DNA of 64,000 nucleotides from Kordiimonas gwangyangensis DSM 19435 = JCM 12864 (GTDB lineage: Bacteria; Pseudomonadota; Alphaproteobacteria; Sphingomonadales; Kordiimonadaceae), in NCBI RefSeq assembly GCF_000375545.1, contig NZ_AQXF01000002.1, positions 615,830-679,829 of the forward strand, given 5' to 3'. Both the position numbers and the translations under genes were made by a program. The notes under the pieces were generated by a model. That model was given only the letters and a program-made list of their open reading frames with translations, had not been told where the DNA came from and ran no database searches. Positions 8,807-18,949 of the stretch are shown piece after piece (position 1 is the stretch's first letter; each line of letters opens with the position of its first letter).

Positions 8807-9991
8807 TTGCGCAAAAAAGCCACGCATCAGCAGCCATCAGCAACAAAAACAAAAAACAGCATGCAGCCTGAAAACGGCCTGAGCCGACGCAAACTTCTGG
8901 GCGGTGTCGCCCTTGCCGGCAGTGCGGCCCTCCTCTCCGCCTGTTCAAGCGAAGCAAAAGAGTGCGCGGGCGGGCCTGCCGTCATCTCCAAACAGCGCCA
9001 ACTCAAGATGGTTACCAGCTGGCCGAAGAATTTCCCCGGCCTTGGCACGGGTGTTGAGCGTCTCGCAAAGCGCATTGAAGCGCTGTCTGACGGCTCCATC
9101 ACCGTCAAGGTCTATGCCGCCGGTGAACTGGTGGGTGCACTTGGCGGTTTTGACGCCGTGAGCCAGGGCAAGGCGGACATGTACCACGCCGCCGAATATT
9201 ATTGGCAGGGCAAGTCGCCCGCTTTCAACTTCTTCGCCGCAGTGCCCATGGGCATGACAGCGCAGGAAATGAATGCATGGGTCCGCTTTGGTGGCGGGCA
9301 GGAACTGTGGGACGAACTCTCGGGCCGCTTCAATATCAAACCCTTCCTCGCGGGCAACACAGGCGTGCAGATGGGTGGCTGGTTCCAGAAGGACATCAAC
9401 AGCGTTGAGGATTTTCAAGGCTTGCGTATCCGTATGCCCGGCCTTGGCGGTGAAGTGATGAAACGTCTTGGCGCAACCCCTGTGACCAAACAGGGCGGTG
9501 AGATTTTCCAGGCTCTCAGCCAGGGCAACATTGATGCGAGCGAGTGGATCGGGCCTTGGAACGACCTCGCCTTCGGCTTCCACACCATTGTGAAAAACTA
9601 TTATTACCCCGGCATCCACGAGCCGGGTGCGTCGCTCTCCCTCGGCCTGAATAAAGACCTTTGGGACGACATGGGCCCACGTGAGCAGGAAATCATTCGT
9701 GCGGCGGCCGCAGCTGAGAATGATATCATGTTTGCCGAATTTAATGCGAACAACGCCCGCGCGCTCGATACCCTCGTGAACGAACATGGCGTGAAGCTCA
9801 AGAAATTCAGCGACGATATCCTGATCGCGCTTGGCAAGCTGTCGGCGGAAGTGCTGGCCGATGCCGCCAAGACCGACGACCTGACCGCCCGTGTGTTCGA
9901 AAGCTTCCACAAGGCACGCGCCGAAGGTATACGCTGGGGTGCGATTTCCGAGCAAGCCTTTGCCCACGCCCGCAGCCTGATCGACAGCTAA
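8807..9991 (+). CDS. TRAP transporter substrate-binding protein (Tat-exported lipoprotein)
   Basis: 394 residues from TTG 8807, which has GGGGGAG eight bases upstream; the in-frame ATG at 8861 has no ribosome site. The signal combines a twin-arginine motif SRRKLLGG (Arg27-Arg28) with a lipobox LSAC (Cys46), so the protein is likely folded before export and then lipid-anchored. The mature part is of the DctP fold, closest in style to the COG4663 group (mannitol/chloroaromatic/2-oxoacid binders such as TakP), with the conserved RIRMPGLGGEV segment. It hands ligand to the DctQ-DctM permease encoded directly downstream. Ligand is uncertain; a 2-oxo acid is the best guess. Confidence 0.88.
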   Translation: MRKKATHQQPSATKTKNSMQPENGLSRRKLLGGVALAGSAALLSACSSEAKECAGGPAVISKQRQLKMVTSWPKNFPGLGTGVERLAKRIEALSDGSITVKVYAAGELVGALGGFDAVSQGKADMYHAAEYYWQGKSPAFNFFAAVPMGMTAQEMNAWVRFGGGQELWDELSGRFNIKPFLAGNTGVQMGGWFQKDINSVEDFQGLRIRMPGLGGEVMKRLGATPVTKQGGEIFQALSQGNIDASEWIGPWNDLAFGFHTIVKNYYYPGIHEPGASLSLGLNKDLWDDMGPREQEIIRAAAAAENDIMFAEFNANNARALDTLVNEHGVKLKKFSDDILIALGKLSAEVLADAAKTDDLTARVFESFHKARAEGIRWGAISEQAFAHARSLIDS

Positions 9992-9994
9992 GCC

Positions 9995-10492
9995 ATGCAC
10001 CGCATCGTTGCCGCGATTGACGCTTTTTCGGAAAAGAGCGGACAGGTTCTTGCAATCCTGCCGCTCGCGCTGGTGCTTGTGCAGTTTGCTGTCGTGCTGA
10101 TGGTTTATGTCTTTGCCTCTGGCAGCATCCAGCTTCAGGAAAGCCTGCAGTATATCAACGCTGTCATGTTCCTTGGCGGCGCGGGGTATACGGCTGTGCG
10201 CGGTGAGCACGTGCGCGTGGATATTTTCTATTCCAAATTCTCGGAACGCGGCAAAGCCGTCGTCAATCTTCTGGGCACCTTGTTGCTTCTCATCCCGTTC
10301 CTCATCCTTTTCTGGATGTCGGCAGTGCCCTTCGTGCTCGATAGCTGGGCAATTGGCGAAACCAGCGTGGAAGCAAGCGGGCTGCCTTACGTCTATATCC
10401 TCAAGGCCACGCTTCTGCTGTTCGCGCTCACGCTCAGCCTGCATGCGCTCGCGGATCTCATGCGTAACACCGCCAAGCTGATGGAGCGTTAG
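9995..10492 (+). CDS. TRAP transporter small permease (DctQ)
   Basis: 165 residues with four hydrophobic segments, the usual size and topology of the DctQ subunit. The protein joins the large DctM permease in the inner membrane to drive sodium-coupled uptake of substrate delivered by the binding protein. It starts 3 bp after the binding-protein stop, so one transcript is certain by spacing. I see no strong ribosome site before ATG 9995, which suggests translational coupling. Confidence 0.9.
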   Translation: MHRIVAAIDAFSEKSGQVLAILPLALVLVQFAVVLMVYVFASGSIQLQESLQYINAVMFLGGAGYTAVRGEHVRVDIFYSKFSERGKAVVNLLGTLLLLIPFLILFWMSAVPFVLDSWAIGETSVEASGLPYVYILKATLLLFALTLSLHALADLMRNTAKLMER

Positions 10493-10495
10493 GCC

Positions 10496-12076
10496 ATGGA
10501 TATGTCCATCATTCTTGTCATCAGCATGTTTGTGGCGCTTGTGGGCCTGCTCCTGAGCGGTTTTCCCGTTGCCTTCACCCTGGGCGGCACAGGCTTGCTG
10601 TTTGGCCTGATCGGTATCGCGACCGGCACGCTTGACGCCACCTTCCTTGAAATCCTGCCCAACCGGCTGTTTGGCAACGTCATCAGGAATGAGCTGCTGT
10701 TCGCCATTCCCCTGTTTGTGGCGATGGGGGTGATGCTGGAGAAATCCAACGTGGCGGAAGACCTGCTTGAGAATATGGGCCGCCTTTTTGGACGCCTGCG
10801 CGGCGGGCTTGGTATCTCCGTCACGCTCGTGGGCGCGCTTCTCGCAGCCTCCACCGGCATTGTGGGCGCGACGGTGGTGACCATGGCGCTCCTCTCGCTG
10901 CCCACCATGCTCCGACGCGGCTATGACCAGTCGCTCGCCACGGGCTCCATTGCGGCAGCTGGCACTTTGGGGCAGATCATTCCGCCTTCGATTGTACTCA
11001 TCCTGCTTGCGGACGTTATCTCAAGCGCGTGGCAACAGGCACAGCTCGACGCTGGCAATTTCTCCCCCTCGCCCATGAGCGCGGGTGAACTGTTCGCCGG
11101 CGCGCTGATACCGGGGCTTATCCTTGTCGGCTTCTACATCATCTATCAGGTGATTATTGCGGTCCTCAAGCCGTCCTCAAGCCCCGCCATCCCGCGCGAA
11201 GAAGGGGAAGCGCTTGACGCTGCTTTCTATGGCCGTCTGTTCCTCGCGCTCGCGCCGCCCATGGTGCTGATTGTGGCGGTACTCGGCTCCATCCTCGCCG
11301 GTATCGCAACACCGACCGAGGCGGCATCCGTGGGTGCAATCGGCGCTATCTTCCTTGGTGCCGCGCGCCTTGGCGGCAAGACACGTCTGACGGTGATACT
11401 CTCGCTCGCCGCCCTTGTCGGGCTTCTCGTCATCGCCGCAACCATGGACCTGCGCATGAGCCGCGCTGTTGTGCCAGATGCGGACCGCATGGCGTACTTT
11501 GGTGCCGCCCTGCTGACCATTCTGTTCACGATTGGCCTTGGCTGGGCGCTGTTGCAAACGCACCGCATTGGTGTGCTTGGCGAAGTCATGCGCTCGACCG
11601 TGCGCATCTCCACCATGATCTACGCCATCCTGATTGGCGCAGCGCTCTTTTCGCTCGTGTTCCGCGGCCTTGGCGGTGACGATGCGATTGAAGGCATGTT
11701 ACACGGCCTGCCTGGCGGGCAGTGGACCGCAATCCTTCTTGTCATGGTGTTGATGTTCATCCTCGGCTTCTTCCTCGACTTTATCGAGATCACCTTTGTG
11801 GTGGTGCCGGTGGTCGCCCCCGCCCTTCTCGCGATGGACGGTACCTATGGGCCCATCTGGCTGGGTGTGCTGATTGCCATGAACCTGCAAACCAGCTTCC
11901 TGACACCGCCTTTTGGATTTGCGCTTTTCTACCTGCGCGGTGTGGTGCCTGAAAGTGTGCCCACCATCGCCATCTATAAGGGTGTCATTCCGTTTGTGAT
12001 TATCCAGCTGCTGGCGCTCTTGTTGATCGCGCTCGAGCCTGAGCTTGTCACCTGGCTGCCGTCAAAACTGTTCTAA
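10496..12076 (+). CDS. TRAP transporter large permease (DctM)
   Basis: 526 residues, with about twelve or more membrane segments, of the DctM family, which forms the transport path of TRAP systems. It is longer than the common 430-residue DctM: an extra hydrophobic region lies in the middle (about 290-350), as in COG4664 permeases, matching the COG4663-type binding protein. It starts 3 bp after dctQ. Its stop is 3 bp from the convergent stop of the hybrid histidine kinase, with no terminator between. Confidence 0.92.
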   Translation: MDMSIILVISMFVALVGLLLSGFPVAFTLGGTGLLFGLIGIATGTLDATFLEILPNRLFGNVIRNELLFAIPLFVAMGVMLEKSNVAEDLLENMGRLFGRLRGGLGISVTLVGALLAASTGIVGATVVTMALLSLPTMLRRGYDQSLATGSIAAAGTLGQIIPPSIVLILLADVISSAWQQAQLDAGNFSPSPMSAGELFAGALIPGLILVGFYIIYQVIIAVLKPSSSPAIPREEGEALDAAFYGRLFLALAPPMVLIVAVLGSILAGIATPTEAASVGAIGAIFLGAARLGGKTRLTVILSLAALVGLLVIAATMDLRMSRAVVPDADRMAYFGAALLTILFTIGLGWALLQTHRIGVLGEVMRSTVRISTMIYAILIGAALFSLVFRGLGGDDAIEGMLHGLPGGQWTAILLVMVLMFILGFFLDFIEITFVVVPVVAPALLAMDGTYGPIWLGVLIAMNLQTSFLTPPFGFALFYLRGVVPESVPTIAIYKGVIPFVIIQLLALLLIALEPELVTWLPSKLF

Positions 12077-12079
12077 CGG

Positions 12080-14254
12080 TCAGGATACCCGGCGGCGGAT
12101 TTCAAGCGCTTGCCCGATGGCCGTAAGCAGCGTTGCACGGTCAACGGGCTTGCCGACAACACCGTCCATGCCCGCTTCCATATAGACCTGCTTGTCGTCT
12201 TCCATGGTGTTGGCCGTGAGCGCAATGATCGGGGTGCCTGCCTGTGGGCCGCTGCTCGCGCGGATCGCCCTTGTGGCCGTCACCCCGTCCATCACCGGCA
12301 TGCGAATATCCATCAGCACAAGGTCGAAGCTACCTTGCTCCACAAGGTCAACAGCCTCGCGGCCATTGCTCACAAGCTTGAGTTCCCAGCCGTAACGCTC
12401 AAGGATTTTCTCAATCAGCATCTGGTTGATGGCATTATCTTCCGCGATCAGCACCTTGAGCGGGCCGAACTCGGGTTCATATTCTTCCGCACTGATGGCC
12501 TTGAGCGGCGTCTGCGCGGCTTCAGCATGGCCTTCGCGCACCGGCAGGTGCAGGTAGAAGGTCGCGCCCTCACCTTCCCGGCCACTGGCCCGCAAGGTGC
12601 CGCCCATCATCTGCGCGAGTTCGCGCGAGATGGAGAGGCCAAGCCCGGTGCCACCAATGCTTTTCGTAGACGATGCATCCAGCTGCTCGAAGCGGGCAAA
12701 AATCTTCTCCCGCTCGCTATTGCTGAAGCCGATGCCGGTGTCGCGCACTTCCATCATGAAATGCAGGCCATTTTCGTCGCGGTCGAAATCGAGCACGATA
12801 TCAATATGCCCCTCTTCCGTGAACTTGACTGCATTGCCGACCAGATTGAAAAGGATTTGCCGGATGCGACTTGCGTCGCCTACGACCGAACGCGGCGCAT
12901 CGTCCGCTACGCTCACATTCAGCTGCAGGCCCTTGGCACTCGCGGCTGGCTTGAGAGTAGCCGCTGTCTTGACCACAAGGTCTACCGGGTCAAACGCCGC
13001 TTCCCTGAGGCTCAGCGTACCCACTTCCATTTTGGCGAGGTCAAGGATGTCGTCAATGATAGTCAGGAGCGAATGCGCGCTGACATTCGCGGTCTCCACC
13101 AGTTGCACCTGCTCGTCACTGAGACCGGTGTCCGCCAGCAGGTTGATCATGCCAATGACACCGGCAAGCGGGGTGCGAAGCTCGTGGCTCGTGTTCGCGA
13201 GGAACACATCCTTCGCGCGGTTGGCGCGACGGGCGGCTTCGCCTTCCACCAGTGCTTTTTCAAGCTCGACCTGTTTGCTTTCAAGCGCCTCGTTTTTCTC
13301 AAGGATGGCACGCTCAGCCTTCAGGAGGTCTGTCACATCCCGCGCGACACTGATGATGCCAGCAACGCGGCCCTTCTGGTCGGCAAGCGTCGTCAGGCTG
13401 GCGTCAACGGTCATCACCTCGCCGTCGCCCGCCAGCATGTCGAGGTAGCCGCGCCACTCGCCGCTGTCGCGGATGCCGCCAAGGATGGACATGCGGTCCC
13501 AGCGCCAATTGTTATCGTCCGCCATCAGGGTGCTGACACGTCGGCCAACCAGCAGATCACGCGAATGGCCAAACAGCTTGGTCGCGCCTTCGTTCACGTC
13601 GGTAATCAGCCCGCTAACGTCGGTAACCACAACCGCTTCGCGCACGCGGCGCAAAATCTGCGCCTGCCCCTGCATCTGCTTGAGCGCACGGCATTCCGCC
13701 AGTTTCGAGCTCGCGAGTGAGGCAATGGCTTGCAGTATCTCCAGGTGGTCGTCCTTGAAGTGGCCCACCTCCGGGTTTTCGCAGTCGATCACCCCGAGGA
13801 TTTCATTGCCGTAGGTGAGCGGCACACAAAGCTCGGACCCCGGTGCCCCGATATCGGCGACATATCCTTCGAACTTGCGCACGTCAGGGATCAGCAAGGC
13901 CTTGCCTGTTTGTGCCACCGTACCGGTCACACCCTCACCAGGTACAATCTCTATCGGATTGCGGATGGTGCGGCCTTCCGGGTTCTTCTCCCCGATGGCG
14001 GCACGCTGCACCAGTTTTTCGCGTACCGCATCAAATTCGTAAAACACACAGTCAACGAAGCCGAGCTTTGCCACAACTTCCTTGGCGACATACCACGCGA
14101 GATCATCGGAATTGGTGATCTGGATCAGGGAGACGGCGAAACTGTTCAGCACCCGCAAGTGCATCTCGCGGCGCTGGATGGAAGCCAGCAGATCAAGCCG
14201 CTCGTCGTCAGAGCAAGTCTTGAATTTTTCCGCAAGTTTTCTCAGGTCTTCCAC
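12080..14254 (-). CDS. Soluble hybrid sensor histidine kinase (GAF-PAS-HisKA-HATPase-REC)
   Basis: 724 residues without membrane segments, so the kinase is cytoplasmic. Order: GAF domain (about 35-185), PAS (about 195-312), coiled coil (312-345), HisKA with phospho-accepting His357 in NTSHELRTPL, HATPase with N, G1 and G2 motifs ending about 575, then a receiver domain (about 600-715) with Asp649 in LVLMDIRMP. This is the hybrid layout that passes phosphate to a separate Hpt protein. No Hpt protein or output regulator gene is nearby, so it is an orphan kinase. It converges on the TRAP operon. The signal sensed is unknown. Confidence 0.92.
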   Translation of the reverse strand: MEDLRKLAEKFKTCSDDERLDLLASIQRREMHLRVLNSFAVSLIQITNSDDLAWYVAKEVVAKLGFVDCVFYEFDAVREKLVQRAAIGEKNPEGRTIRNPIEIVPGEGVTGTVAQTGKALLIPDVRKFEGYVADIGAPGSELCVPLTYGNEILGVIDCENPEVGHFKDDHLEILQAIASLASSKLAECRALKQMQGQAQILRRVREAVVVTDVSGLITDVNEGATKLFGHSRDLLVGRRVSTLMADDNNWRWDRMSILGGIRDSGEWRGYLDMLAGDGEVMTVDASLTTLADQKGRVAGIISVARDVTDLLKAERAILEKNEALESKQVELEKALVEGEAARRANRAKDVFLANTSHELRTPLAGVIGMINLLADTGLSDEQVQLVETANVSAHSLLTIIDDILDLAKMEVGTLSLREAAFDPVDLVVKTAATLKPAASAKGLQLNVSVADDAPRSVVGDASRIRQILFNLVGNAVKFTEEGHIDIVLDFDRDENGLHFMMEVRDTGIGFSNSEREKIFARFEQLDASSTKSIGGTGLGLSISRELAQMMGGTLRASGREGEGATFYLHLPVREGHAEAAQTPLKAISAEEYEPEFGPLKVLIAEDNAINQMLIEKILERYGWELKLVSNGREAVDLVEQGSFDLVLMDIRMPVMDGVTATRAIRASSGPQAGTPIIALTANTMEDDKQVYMEAGMDGVVGKPVDRATLLTAIGQALEIRRRVS

Positions 14255-14496
14255 ACTGTATCTCTGGATTAGGGTCTTTTACCCATTACCGCCATTCCGG
14301 GGCGCCATCATTCGCGGGCAAGGCTAACACTTTGTTTTCTCAAGCGCCACAATGGGAAATTAAACCCACAAGAACGCACCGGTCCACATCTTATTCAAAA
14401 GTGCAAAGCCAAGCCTGCAACTTTGGGCAATTGCACGCAACCACCAACAGTCCTATCCCTTATTGAGCGAGTTTTCATCAATCGAGGGAGAAAAAA

Positions 14497-14883
14497 ATGA
14501 TTGGTTACACGACAGTCGGCACCAAGGATATGGACAAGGCAGCAGCCTTCTATGACGAGCTACTTGGCATACTGGGCGCGAAACGCGCATGGGACTGGGA
14601 CGGTTTCAAAGGCTGGGCGACAGAGCCGGGCAAGCCCATGTTTGTTGTCACCTACCCCAATGACAAGAATGAAGCGACGGTCGGCAACGGCGTGATGATT
14701 GCGCTCTCGGCGCCCGATCAGGAGACAGTGAAGACGCTGTACGACAAAGCGATTGAGCTGGGTGGCACCTGCGAGGGTGAACCGGGCTATCGCGGGTCGG
14801 AAGAGATGGGCTTTTACGCCGGTTATTTCCGCGACCTCGATGGCAACAAGCTGAACGCTTTCAACTACAGCCCGAAGAAATAA
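14497..14883 (+). CDS. VOC (glyoxalase/bleomycin resistance) family protein
   Basis: 128 residues, one VOC module of two beta-alpha-beta-beta-beta units. The start (IGYTTVGTKDMDKAAAFYDE) and end (GYFRDLDGNKLNAF) match the family, where the DLDGN region carries a metal-ligand position. Members act as metal-dependent isomerases, dioxygenases or drug-binding proteins; nothing here picks one. GAGGGAG precedes ATG 14497. It is a single-gene unit, divergent from the hybrid kinase and ending in a hairpin terminator. Confidence 0.85.
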   Translation: MIGYTTVGTKDMDKAAAFYDELLGILGAKRAWDWDGFKGWATEPGKPMFVVTYPNDKNEATVGNGVMIALSAPDQETVKTLYDKAIELGGTCEGEPGYRGSEEMGFYAGYFRDLDGNKLNAFNYSPKK

Positions 14884-14908
14884 CGGCATCCAATCTAGCC
14901 AGAAACGA

Positions 14909-14935
14909 AAAAGCGCCGGAACTTCCGGCGCTTTT
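14909..14935. terminator. Bidirectional terminator between VOC gene and parC
   Basis: A perfect inverted repeat AAAAGCGCCGGAA / TTCCGGCGCTTTT with a GC-rich core and A/T-rich outer ends. It lies between the VOC stop (14883) and the convergent parC stop (14944), so it can end transcription from both sides. Confidence 0.85.
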
Positions 14936-14943
14936 CTCTTGTT

Positions 14944-17196
14944 CTATCCGCGGAACTTGTTGGACCGCGGGAAGCCCATGGGCGGCAACCGCCCGGCGTT
15001 GCCGCGTTTGCCAGTCCAGGGTGCGAGGTCAACCTCCGTGCGCCAGCGGTCGGAATTACCGCCCATCGGCCACGTCAGACCCTCGGCCTTATGGAAGATG
15101 GTTACGTCCGCCATGCCGCCATCCTTGTAGCGCTGCAGCGCCACACCTTGGCCGCGCGCCAAGGTCGGCACTTCCTCAAGGTCAAACACCAGCAGTTTGC
15201 GGTTCTCGCCAATCACAGCAACACTGTCACCGTCCACGGCAAAACAGTGGGTCGCGACCACGTCGTCCTTGACGTTCAGAAGCTGCTTGCCGCCCTTCTT
15301 CATGGCGACAGCCTGGTCCGCTTCCGTCACAAAGCCCTTGCCGATGGACGAAGCCACAAACAGCTTGCCGCCCGGCTGGTAAGGCAGCAGTGCGACGATC
15401 TCGTCGTTGGCATCCATATCAACCATCAGACGCACAGGCTCACCGTTGCCGCGCCCGCCCGGCAGCTTGTCAGCGCCCAGCGTGTACATCTTGCCGTTGG
15501 TGGCAAAAAGGAACAGCTTGTCGGTCGTATAGGCGTGGAAGCGGAACTTCTCCTCATCACCTTCCTTGTACTTCTGCTCTTCCTCCGGCTTGGCGTGACC
15601 CTTGAGCGCACGGATCCAGCCGCGTTTGGAGCAGAGAACCGTGATCGCTTCTTTTTCGATCATCGCTTCAATCGGCACAATCTCGGCCACCGGCGCGTCA
15701 CCAAAGCGGGTACGGCGCTTGCCAAGGACCGTTTCGGGTCCGAATTTTTCCTTGATTTCAGAGAGCTTGTCGCCAACCGCGATCCACTGAAGCGCGCTTG
15801 AGCCAATCAGGGCTTCAAGCTTGTTCTTCTCTTCCTCAAGCTTGGCGTGTTCGGTACGGATTTCCATTTCCTCGAGCTTGCGCAGTGAGCGCAGGCGCAT
15901 ATTGAGGATGGCTTCCGCCTGGTTTTCCGTCAGCTTGAAGGTGCTCATCAAGGACGCCTTGGCGTCATCTTCCTCGCGGATAATGCGGATCACCTCATCA
16001 AGGTTGAGGTAAGCAATCAGGTAGCCTGAGAGGATTTCAAGCCGCTTCTCGATCTTGTCGAGGCGGAATTTGGAGCGGCGGATCAGCACGTCGATCTGGT
16101 GATCGAGGAAACTGTCCAGCACTTCCTTGAGGGACAGCACGCGCGGCCGCCCGTCATAGGCAATTACGTTCATGTTGAGGGAGAAGCGCACTTCAAGTTC
16201 CGTCATGCGGAACAGGCTCTCCATCAACACTTTCTCGTCCACGGCCCGGTTCTTGGGCTCCAGCACGATACGGATGTCTTCGGTCGATTCGTCACGTACG
16301 TCGGTCAGGATCGGAAGCTTCTTGTCGCCAATCAGCTCGGCGATCTTTTCAATCAGCTTCGACTTCTGCACCTGATACGGAATTTCGGTGATCACGATCT
16401 GATACTGGCCGTGGGAAAGGTCTTCCTTTTCCCAACGTGCGCGCACACGCATGGCACCGCGACCGGTCTCATAGGCGTGTTCGATCGTGTCACGGTTCTC
16501 GACAATCTGGCCGCCGGTCGGGAAATCCGGGCCCGGGATGCGTTCCATCAGGTCGCGTACGGTTACTTCGCGGCTCGGGTCACGGCGCGCCTCAATAAGA
16601 AGCTGCAGGCCGTCAATCAGCTCACCCGCGTTATGCGGCGGAATATTGGTCGCCATACCAACCGCGATACCGCTCGACCCGTTCGCCAGCAGGTTCGGGA
16701 AGCAGCCCGGCAGGATGACAGGCTCGGAATCTTCGCCGTCATAGGTTTCGCGAAAATCGACCGCGTCTTCCTCAAGCCCTTCCATGAGCACGGCAGCGAC
16801 TTCGGTGAGGCGGGCTTCGGTGTACCGCATCGCCGCCGCGTTATCGCCGTCGATGTTGCCGAAGTTGCCCTGCCCGTCCACAAGCGGGAAACGCACCGCA
16901 AAATCCTGCGCGAGGCGCACCATCGCGTCATAGACCGACTGGTCACCGTGCGGGTGGTATTTACCGATCACGTCACCAACCACACGGGCACATTTTTTGT
17001 AGCCCGTCTTGGGGTCAAGCTTCAAAAGCCGCATCGCATAGAGAAGCCTGCGGTGCACGGGCTTGAGGCCATCGCGCACGTCCGGCAAGGAGCGGGACAT
17101 GATGGTGGACATGGCATAGGCAAGGTAGCGCTCGCTCAGTGCGTTCGCGAACGGTGCCTCGATGATATTGTCGCTAAATTCAGGATGTGTCGTCAT
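14944..17196 (-). CDS. parC: DNA topoisomerase IV subunit A
   Basis: 750 residues. ParC with ParE unlinks daughter chromosomes by passing one duplex through another. The breakage-reunion domain holds the active-site Tyr125 in MRYTEARL and the quinolone region [12 protein letters not shown] (91-90s onward). The C-terminal part has shorter, less regular beta-propeller blades than GyrA and no clear GyrA box, supporting ParC over GyrA. It is the last gene of the minus-strand housekeeping run, 97 bp after recO, and ends at a shared terminator. parE is not in the window. Confidence 0.93.
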   Translation of the reverse strand: MTTHPEFSDNIIEAPFANALSERYLAYAMSTIMSRSLPDVRDGLKPVHRRLLYAMRLLKLDPKTGYKKCARVVGDVIGKYHPHGDQSVYDAMVRLAQDFAVRFPLVDGQGNFGNIDGDNAAAMRYTEARLTEVAAVLMEGLEEDAVDFRETYDGEDSEPVILPGCFPNLLANGSSGIAVGMATNIPPHNAGELIDGLQLLIEARRDPSREVTVRDLMERIPGPDFPTGGQIVENRDTIEHAYETGRGAMRVRARWEKEDLSHGQYQIVITEIPYQVQKSKLIEKIAELIGDKKLPILTDVRDESTEDIRIVLEPKNRAVDEKVLMESLFRMTELEVRFSLNMNVIAYDGRPRVLSLKEVLDSFLDHQIDVLIRRSKFRLDKIEKRLEILSGYLIAYLNLDEVIRIIREEDDAKASLMSTFKLTENQAEAILNMRLRSLRKLEEMEIRTEHAKLEEEKNKLEALIGSSALQWIAVGDKLSEIKEKFGPETVLGKRRTRFGDAPVAEIVPIEAMIEKEAITVLCSKRGWIRALKGHAKPEEEQKYKEGDEEKFRFHAYTTDKLFLFATNGKMYTLGADKLPGGRGNGEPVRLMVDMDANDEIVALLPYQPGGKLFVASSIGKGFVTEADQAVAMKKGGKQLLNVKDDVVATHCFAVDGDSVAVIGENRKLLVFDLEEVPTLARGQGVALQRYKDGGMADVTIFHKAEGLTWPMGGNSDRWRTEVDLAPWTGKRGNAGRLPPMGFPRSNKFRG

Positions 17197-17293
17197 GGTC
17201 TCGACTATAACAAGGCGAATATAAAAGGCTACAAGATGTTGTGGTTATCCACAGAAGATTTTGGCCTGTGCCACGAGGGGTGGTCAAGCTGAT

Positions 17294-18037
17294 TTACGCG
17301 CTCTGGCGGCGGATGGAGGCTATGAAACGCTCCCGCGCGGGCGGCTGCTGGCTGGCGTGCACTGCCCATACGTTGCGTTCAAGGAAATAGCCGGTAAGGC
17401 GCAGGCCATCCAGCGCGTCATCCGCGCTTGCATCCACCAGTTTACCGCCTGTCATGAAAGCAGGGAGCGGGAGCAGTTTTTCCTTATAGGGTCCGCCCGC
17501 TTCAAGGCTGACTGCCCGCCCGGTTTTGGGTGAGACAAAGGCGAGGTTTTCGCCCAAACCTGTGCCCGCACATTTTGTGAGGTCAAGGCCATAACCAAGC
17601 TCAGCGAGCACGGCGACTTCAAGCCGCGCAAGCGCAGCGCCCCACATGGCGGCGGTGCCGTCTTCGTGTTCGAGAAGATTGAGGATAGCTTCAAGCCCTT
17701 CAAACACGCTGGCGTGCGCCTCCCGCTCGGGCAAGGTGGAGGAGACAACGGCGGTGACGGCCGAAAGCGCACTGATGCGCGCGCCCTCCCCCATCATCTG
17801 CCCCAAAGGGCTGTGCAGGAGCTCTATGGTAAAACGGCCCAAATTGGTCTCAAGCCGCGCATACCATGTGACGGAAAGCCGGTTACCCACCTGCAGGTTG
17901 GCTTTGTTGCGGCGGCCAAGGCCGCCTTTGACAAACCCGCGCACACGACCGTGCGCAGGTGTCATCACTTCAAGAACGGCATCCGCCTCACCAAGGCGGC
18001 TGGCGGAAAGAACAATGCCTTCATCCTGCCATTCCAT
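17294..18037 (-). CDS. recO: DNA repair protein RecO
   Basis: 247 residues, full length for RecO, which with RecR loads RecA onto SSB-coated single strands. The N-terminal OB-fold begins with EWQDEGIVLSASRLGEADAV, a strong family signature, and the helical C-terminal part follows. The C-terminal zinc cysteines found in some RecO proteins are absent; only one Cys is seen near residue 156. The gene starts 9 bp after era, as is usual in proteobacteria. Confidence 0.93.
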   Translation of the reverse strand: MEWQDEGIVLSASRLGEADAVLEVMTPAHGRVRGFVKGGLGRRNKANLQVGNRLSVTWYARLETNLGRFTIELLHSPLGQMMGEGARISALSAVTAVVSSTLPEREAHASVFEGLEAILNLLEHEDGTAAMWGAALARLEVAVLAELGYGLDLTKCAGTGLGENLAFVSPKTGRAVSLEAGGPYKEKLLPLPAFMTGGKLVDASADDALDGLRLTGYFLERNVWAVHASQQPPARERFIASIRRQSA

Positions 18038-18046
18038 CGCTTCGGC

Positions 18047-18949
18047 TTATTCCACGAAGTCGAGGCCCATGTCCTCATAGACGGTGCGGTCTTCGGCCCA
18101 GCGTTCGGTCACACGAACGTGGAGGAAAAGGTGCACGCGGCGCTCGAAGCTTGCTTCCATGTCTTCACGTGCCATCTGGCCGAGAAGCTTGAGCATGGCG
18201 CCCTGCTTGCCGATCACGATGCCTTTCTGGCTGTCCCGTTCAACGTGGATCACTTGCTCAATGCGCACGCTGCCGTCCTTGCGCTCTTCCCACTTCTCGG
18301 TCTCGACCGTGGTGGCATAAGGCAGTTCGTCATGCAGGCGCAGGTAAATCTTCTCGCGCGTGATTTCAGCGGCGAGGATACGCAGTGTCACGTCCGCGAT
18401 CTGGTCCTCGGGGTACATGAACGGGCCTTCGGGCGCGCGGGAAGCCAGATGCTTGAGCAGGTCACCCACGCCGTCGCCCTTGAGGGCAGAAATCATGAAC
18501 ACTTCATCAAACACACCTGTTTCGTGCAGGTCCTGCGCGAGCGCGAGCAGCTGTTCGCGCTTGATGGTGTCGATTTTGTTGATCGCAAGGATAGCCTGAC
18601 GCTTGGCGTTCTTGAGGCCGGTGATGATACGCTCAACTTCCTCGTTGCGGCCCTTCTTGGCGTCAATGAGCAGCACGGTGATTTCCGCGTCCTCAGAGCC
18701 TTTCCAGGCAGCATTGACCATCGCGCGGTCAAGCCGGCGCTTGGGTTCAAAAATGCCCGGCGTGTCGATGAACACAAGCTGAGTGTTCTCATACATGCCG
18801 ATGCCCGTCACTTTCGTGCGGGTGGTTTGAACCTTGTGGGTCACAATCGCCACTTTCGCGCCAACAAGCGCGTTCAACAGTGTCGACTTGCCCGCATTCG
18901 GCGCACCGATGATGGCGACAAAACCGCAGCGGGTCGTATTCTCACTCAT
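18047..18949 (-). CDS. era: GTPase Era
   Basis: 300 residues. Era binds the 3' end of 16S rRNA and helps assemble the small ribosomal subunit. The GTPase part shows G1 GAPNAGKST (16-24), G3 DTPG and G4 NKID; the C-terminal KH domain has the GKQGAMLK loop that grips RNA. Its ATG overlaps the rnc stop by one base (TAATG), so translation is coupled to RNase III. Confidence 0.97.
   Translation of the reverse strand: MSENTTRCGFVAIIGAPNAGKSTLLNALVGAKVAIVTHKVQTTRTKVTGIGMYENTQLVFIDTPGIFEPKRRLDRAMVNAAWKGSEDAEITVLLIDAKKGRNEEVERIITGLKNAKRQAILAINKIDTIKREQLLALAQDLHETGVFDEVFMISALKGDGVGDLLKHLASRAPEGPFMYPEDQIADVTLRILAAEITREKIYLRLHDELPYATTVETEKWEERKDGSVRIEQVIHVERDSQKGIVIGKQGAMLKLLGQMAREDMEASFERRVHLFLHVRVTERWAEDRTVYEDMGLDFVE

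Noticed and set aside
12110-13720. Long plus-strand open frame (536 codons) opposite the hybrid kinase gene
   Set aside because: It is the antisense of a kinase with intact motifs; its translation is rich in His, Arg and Ala with no domain, as expected for a shadow in G+C-rich DNA.
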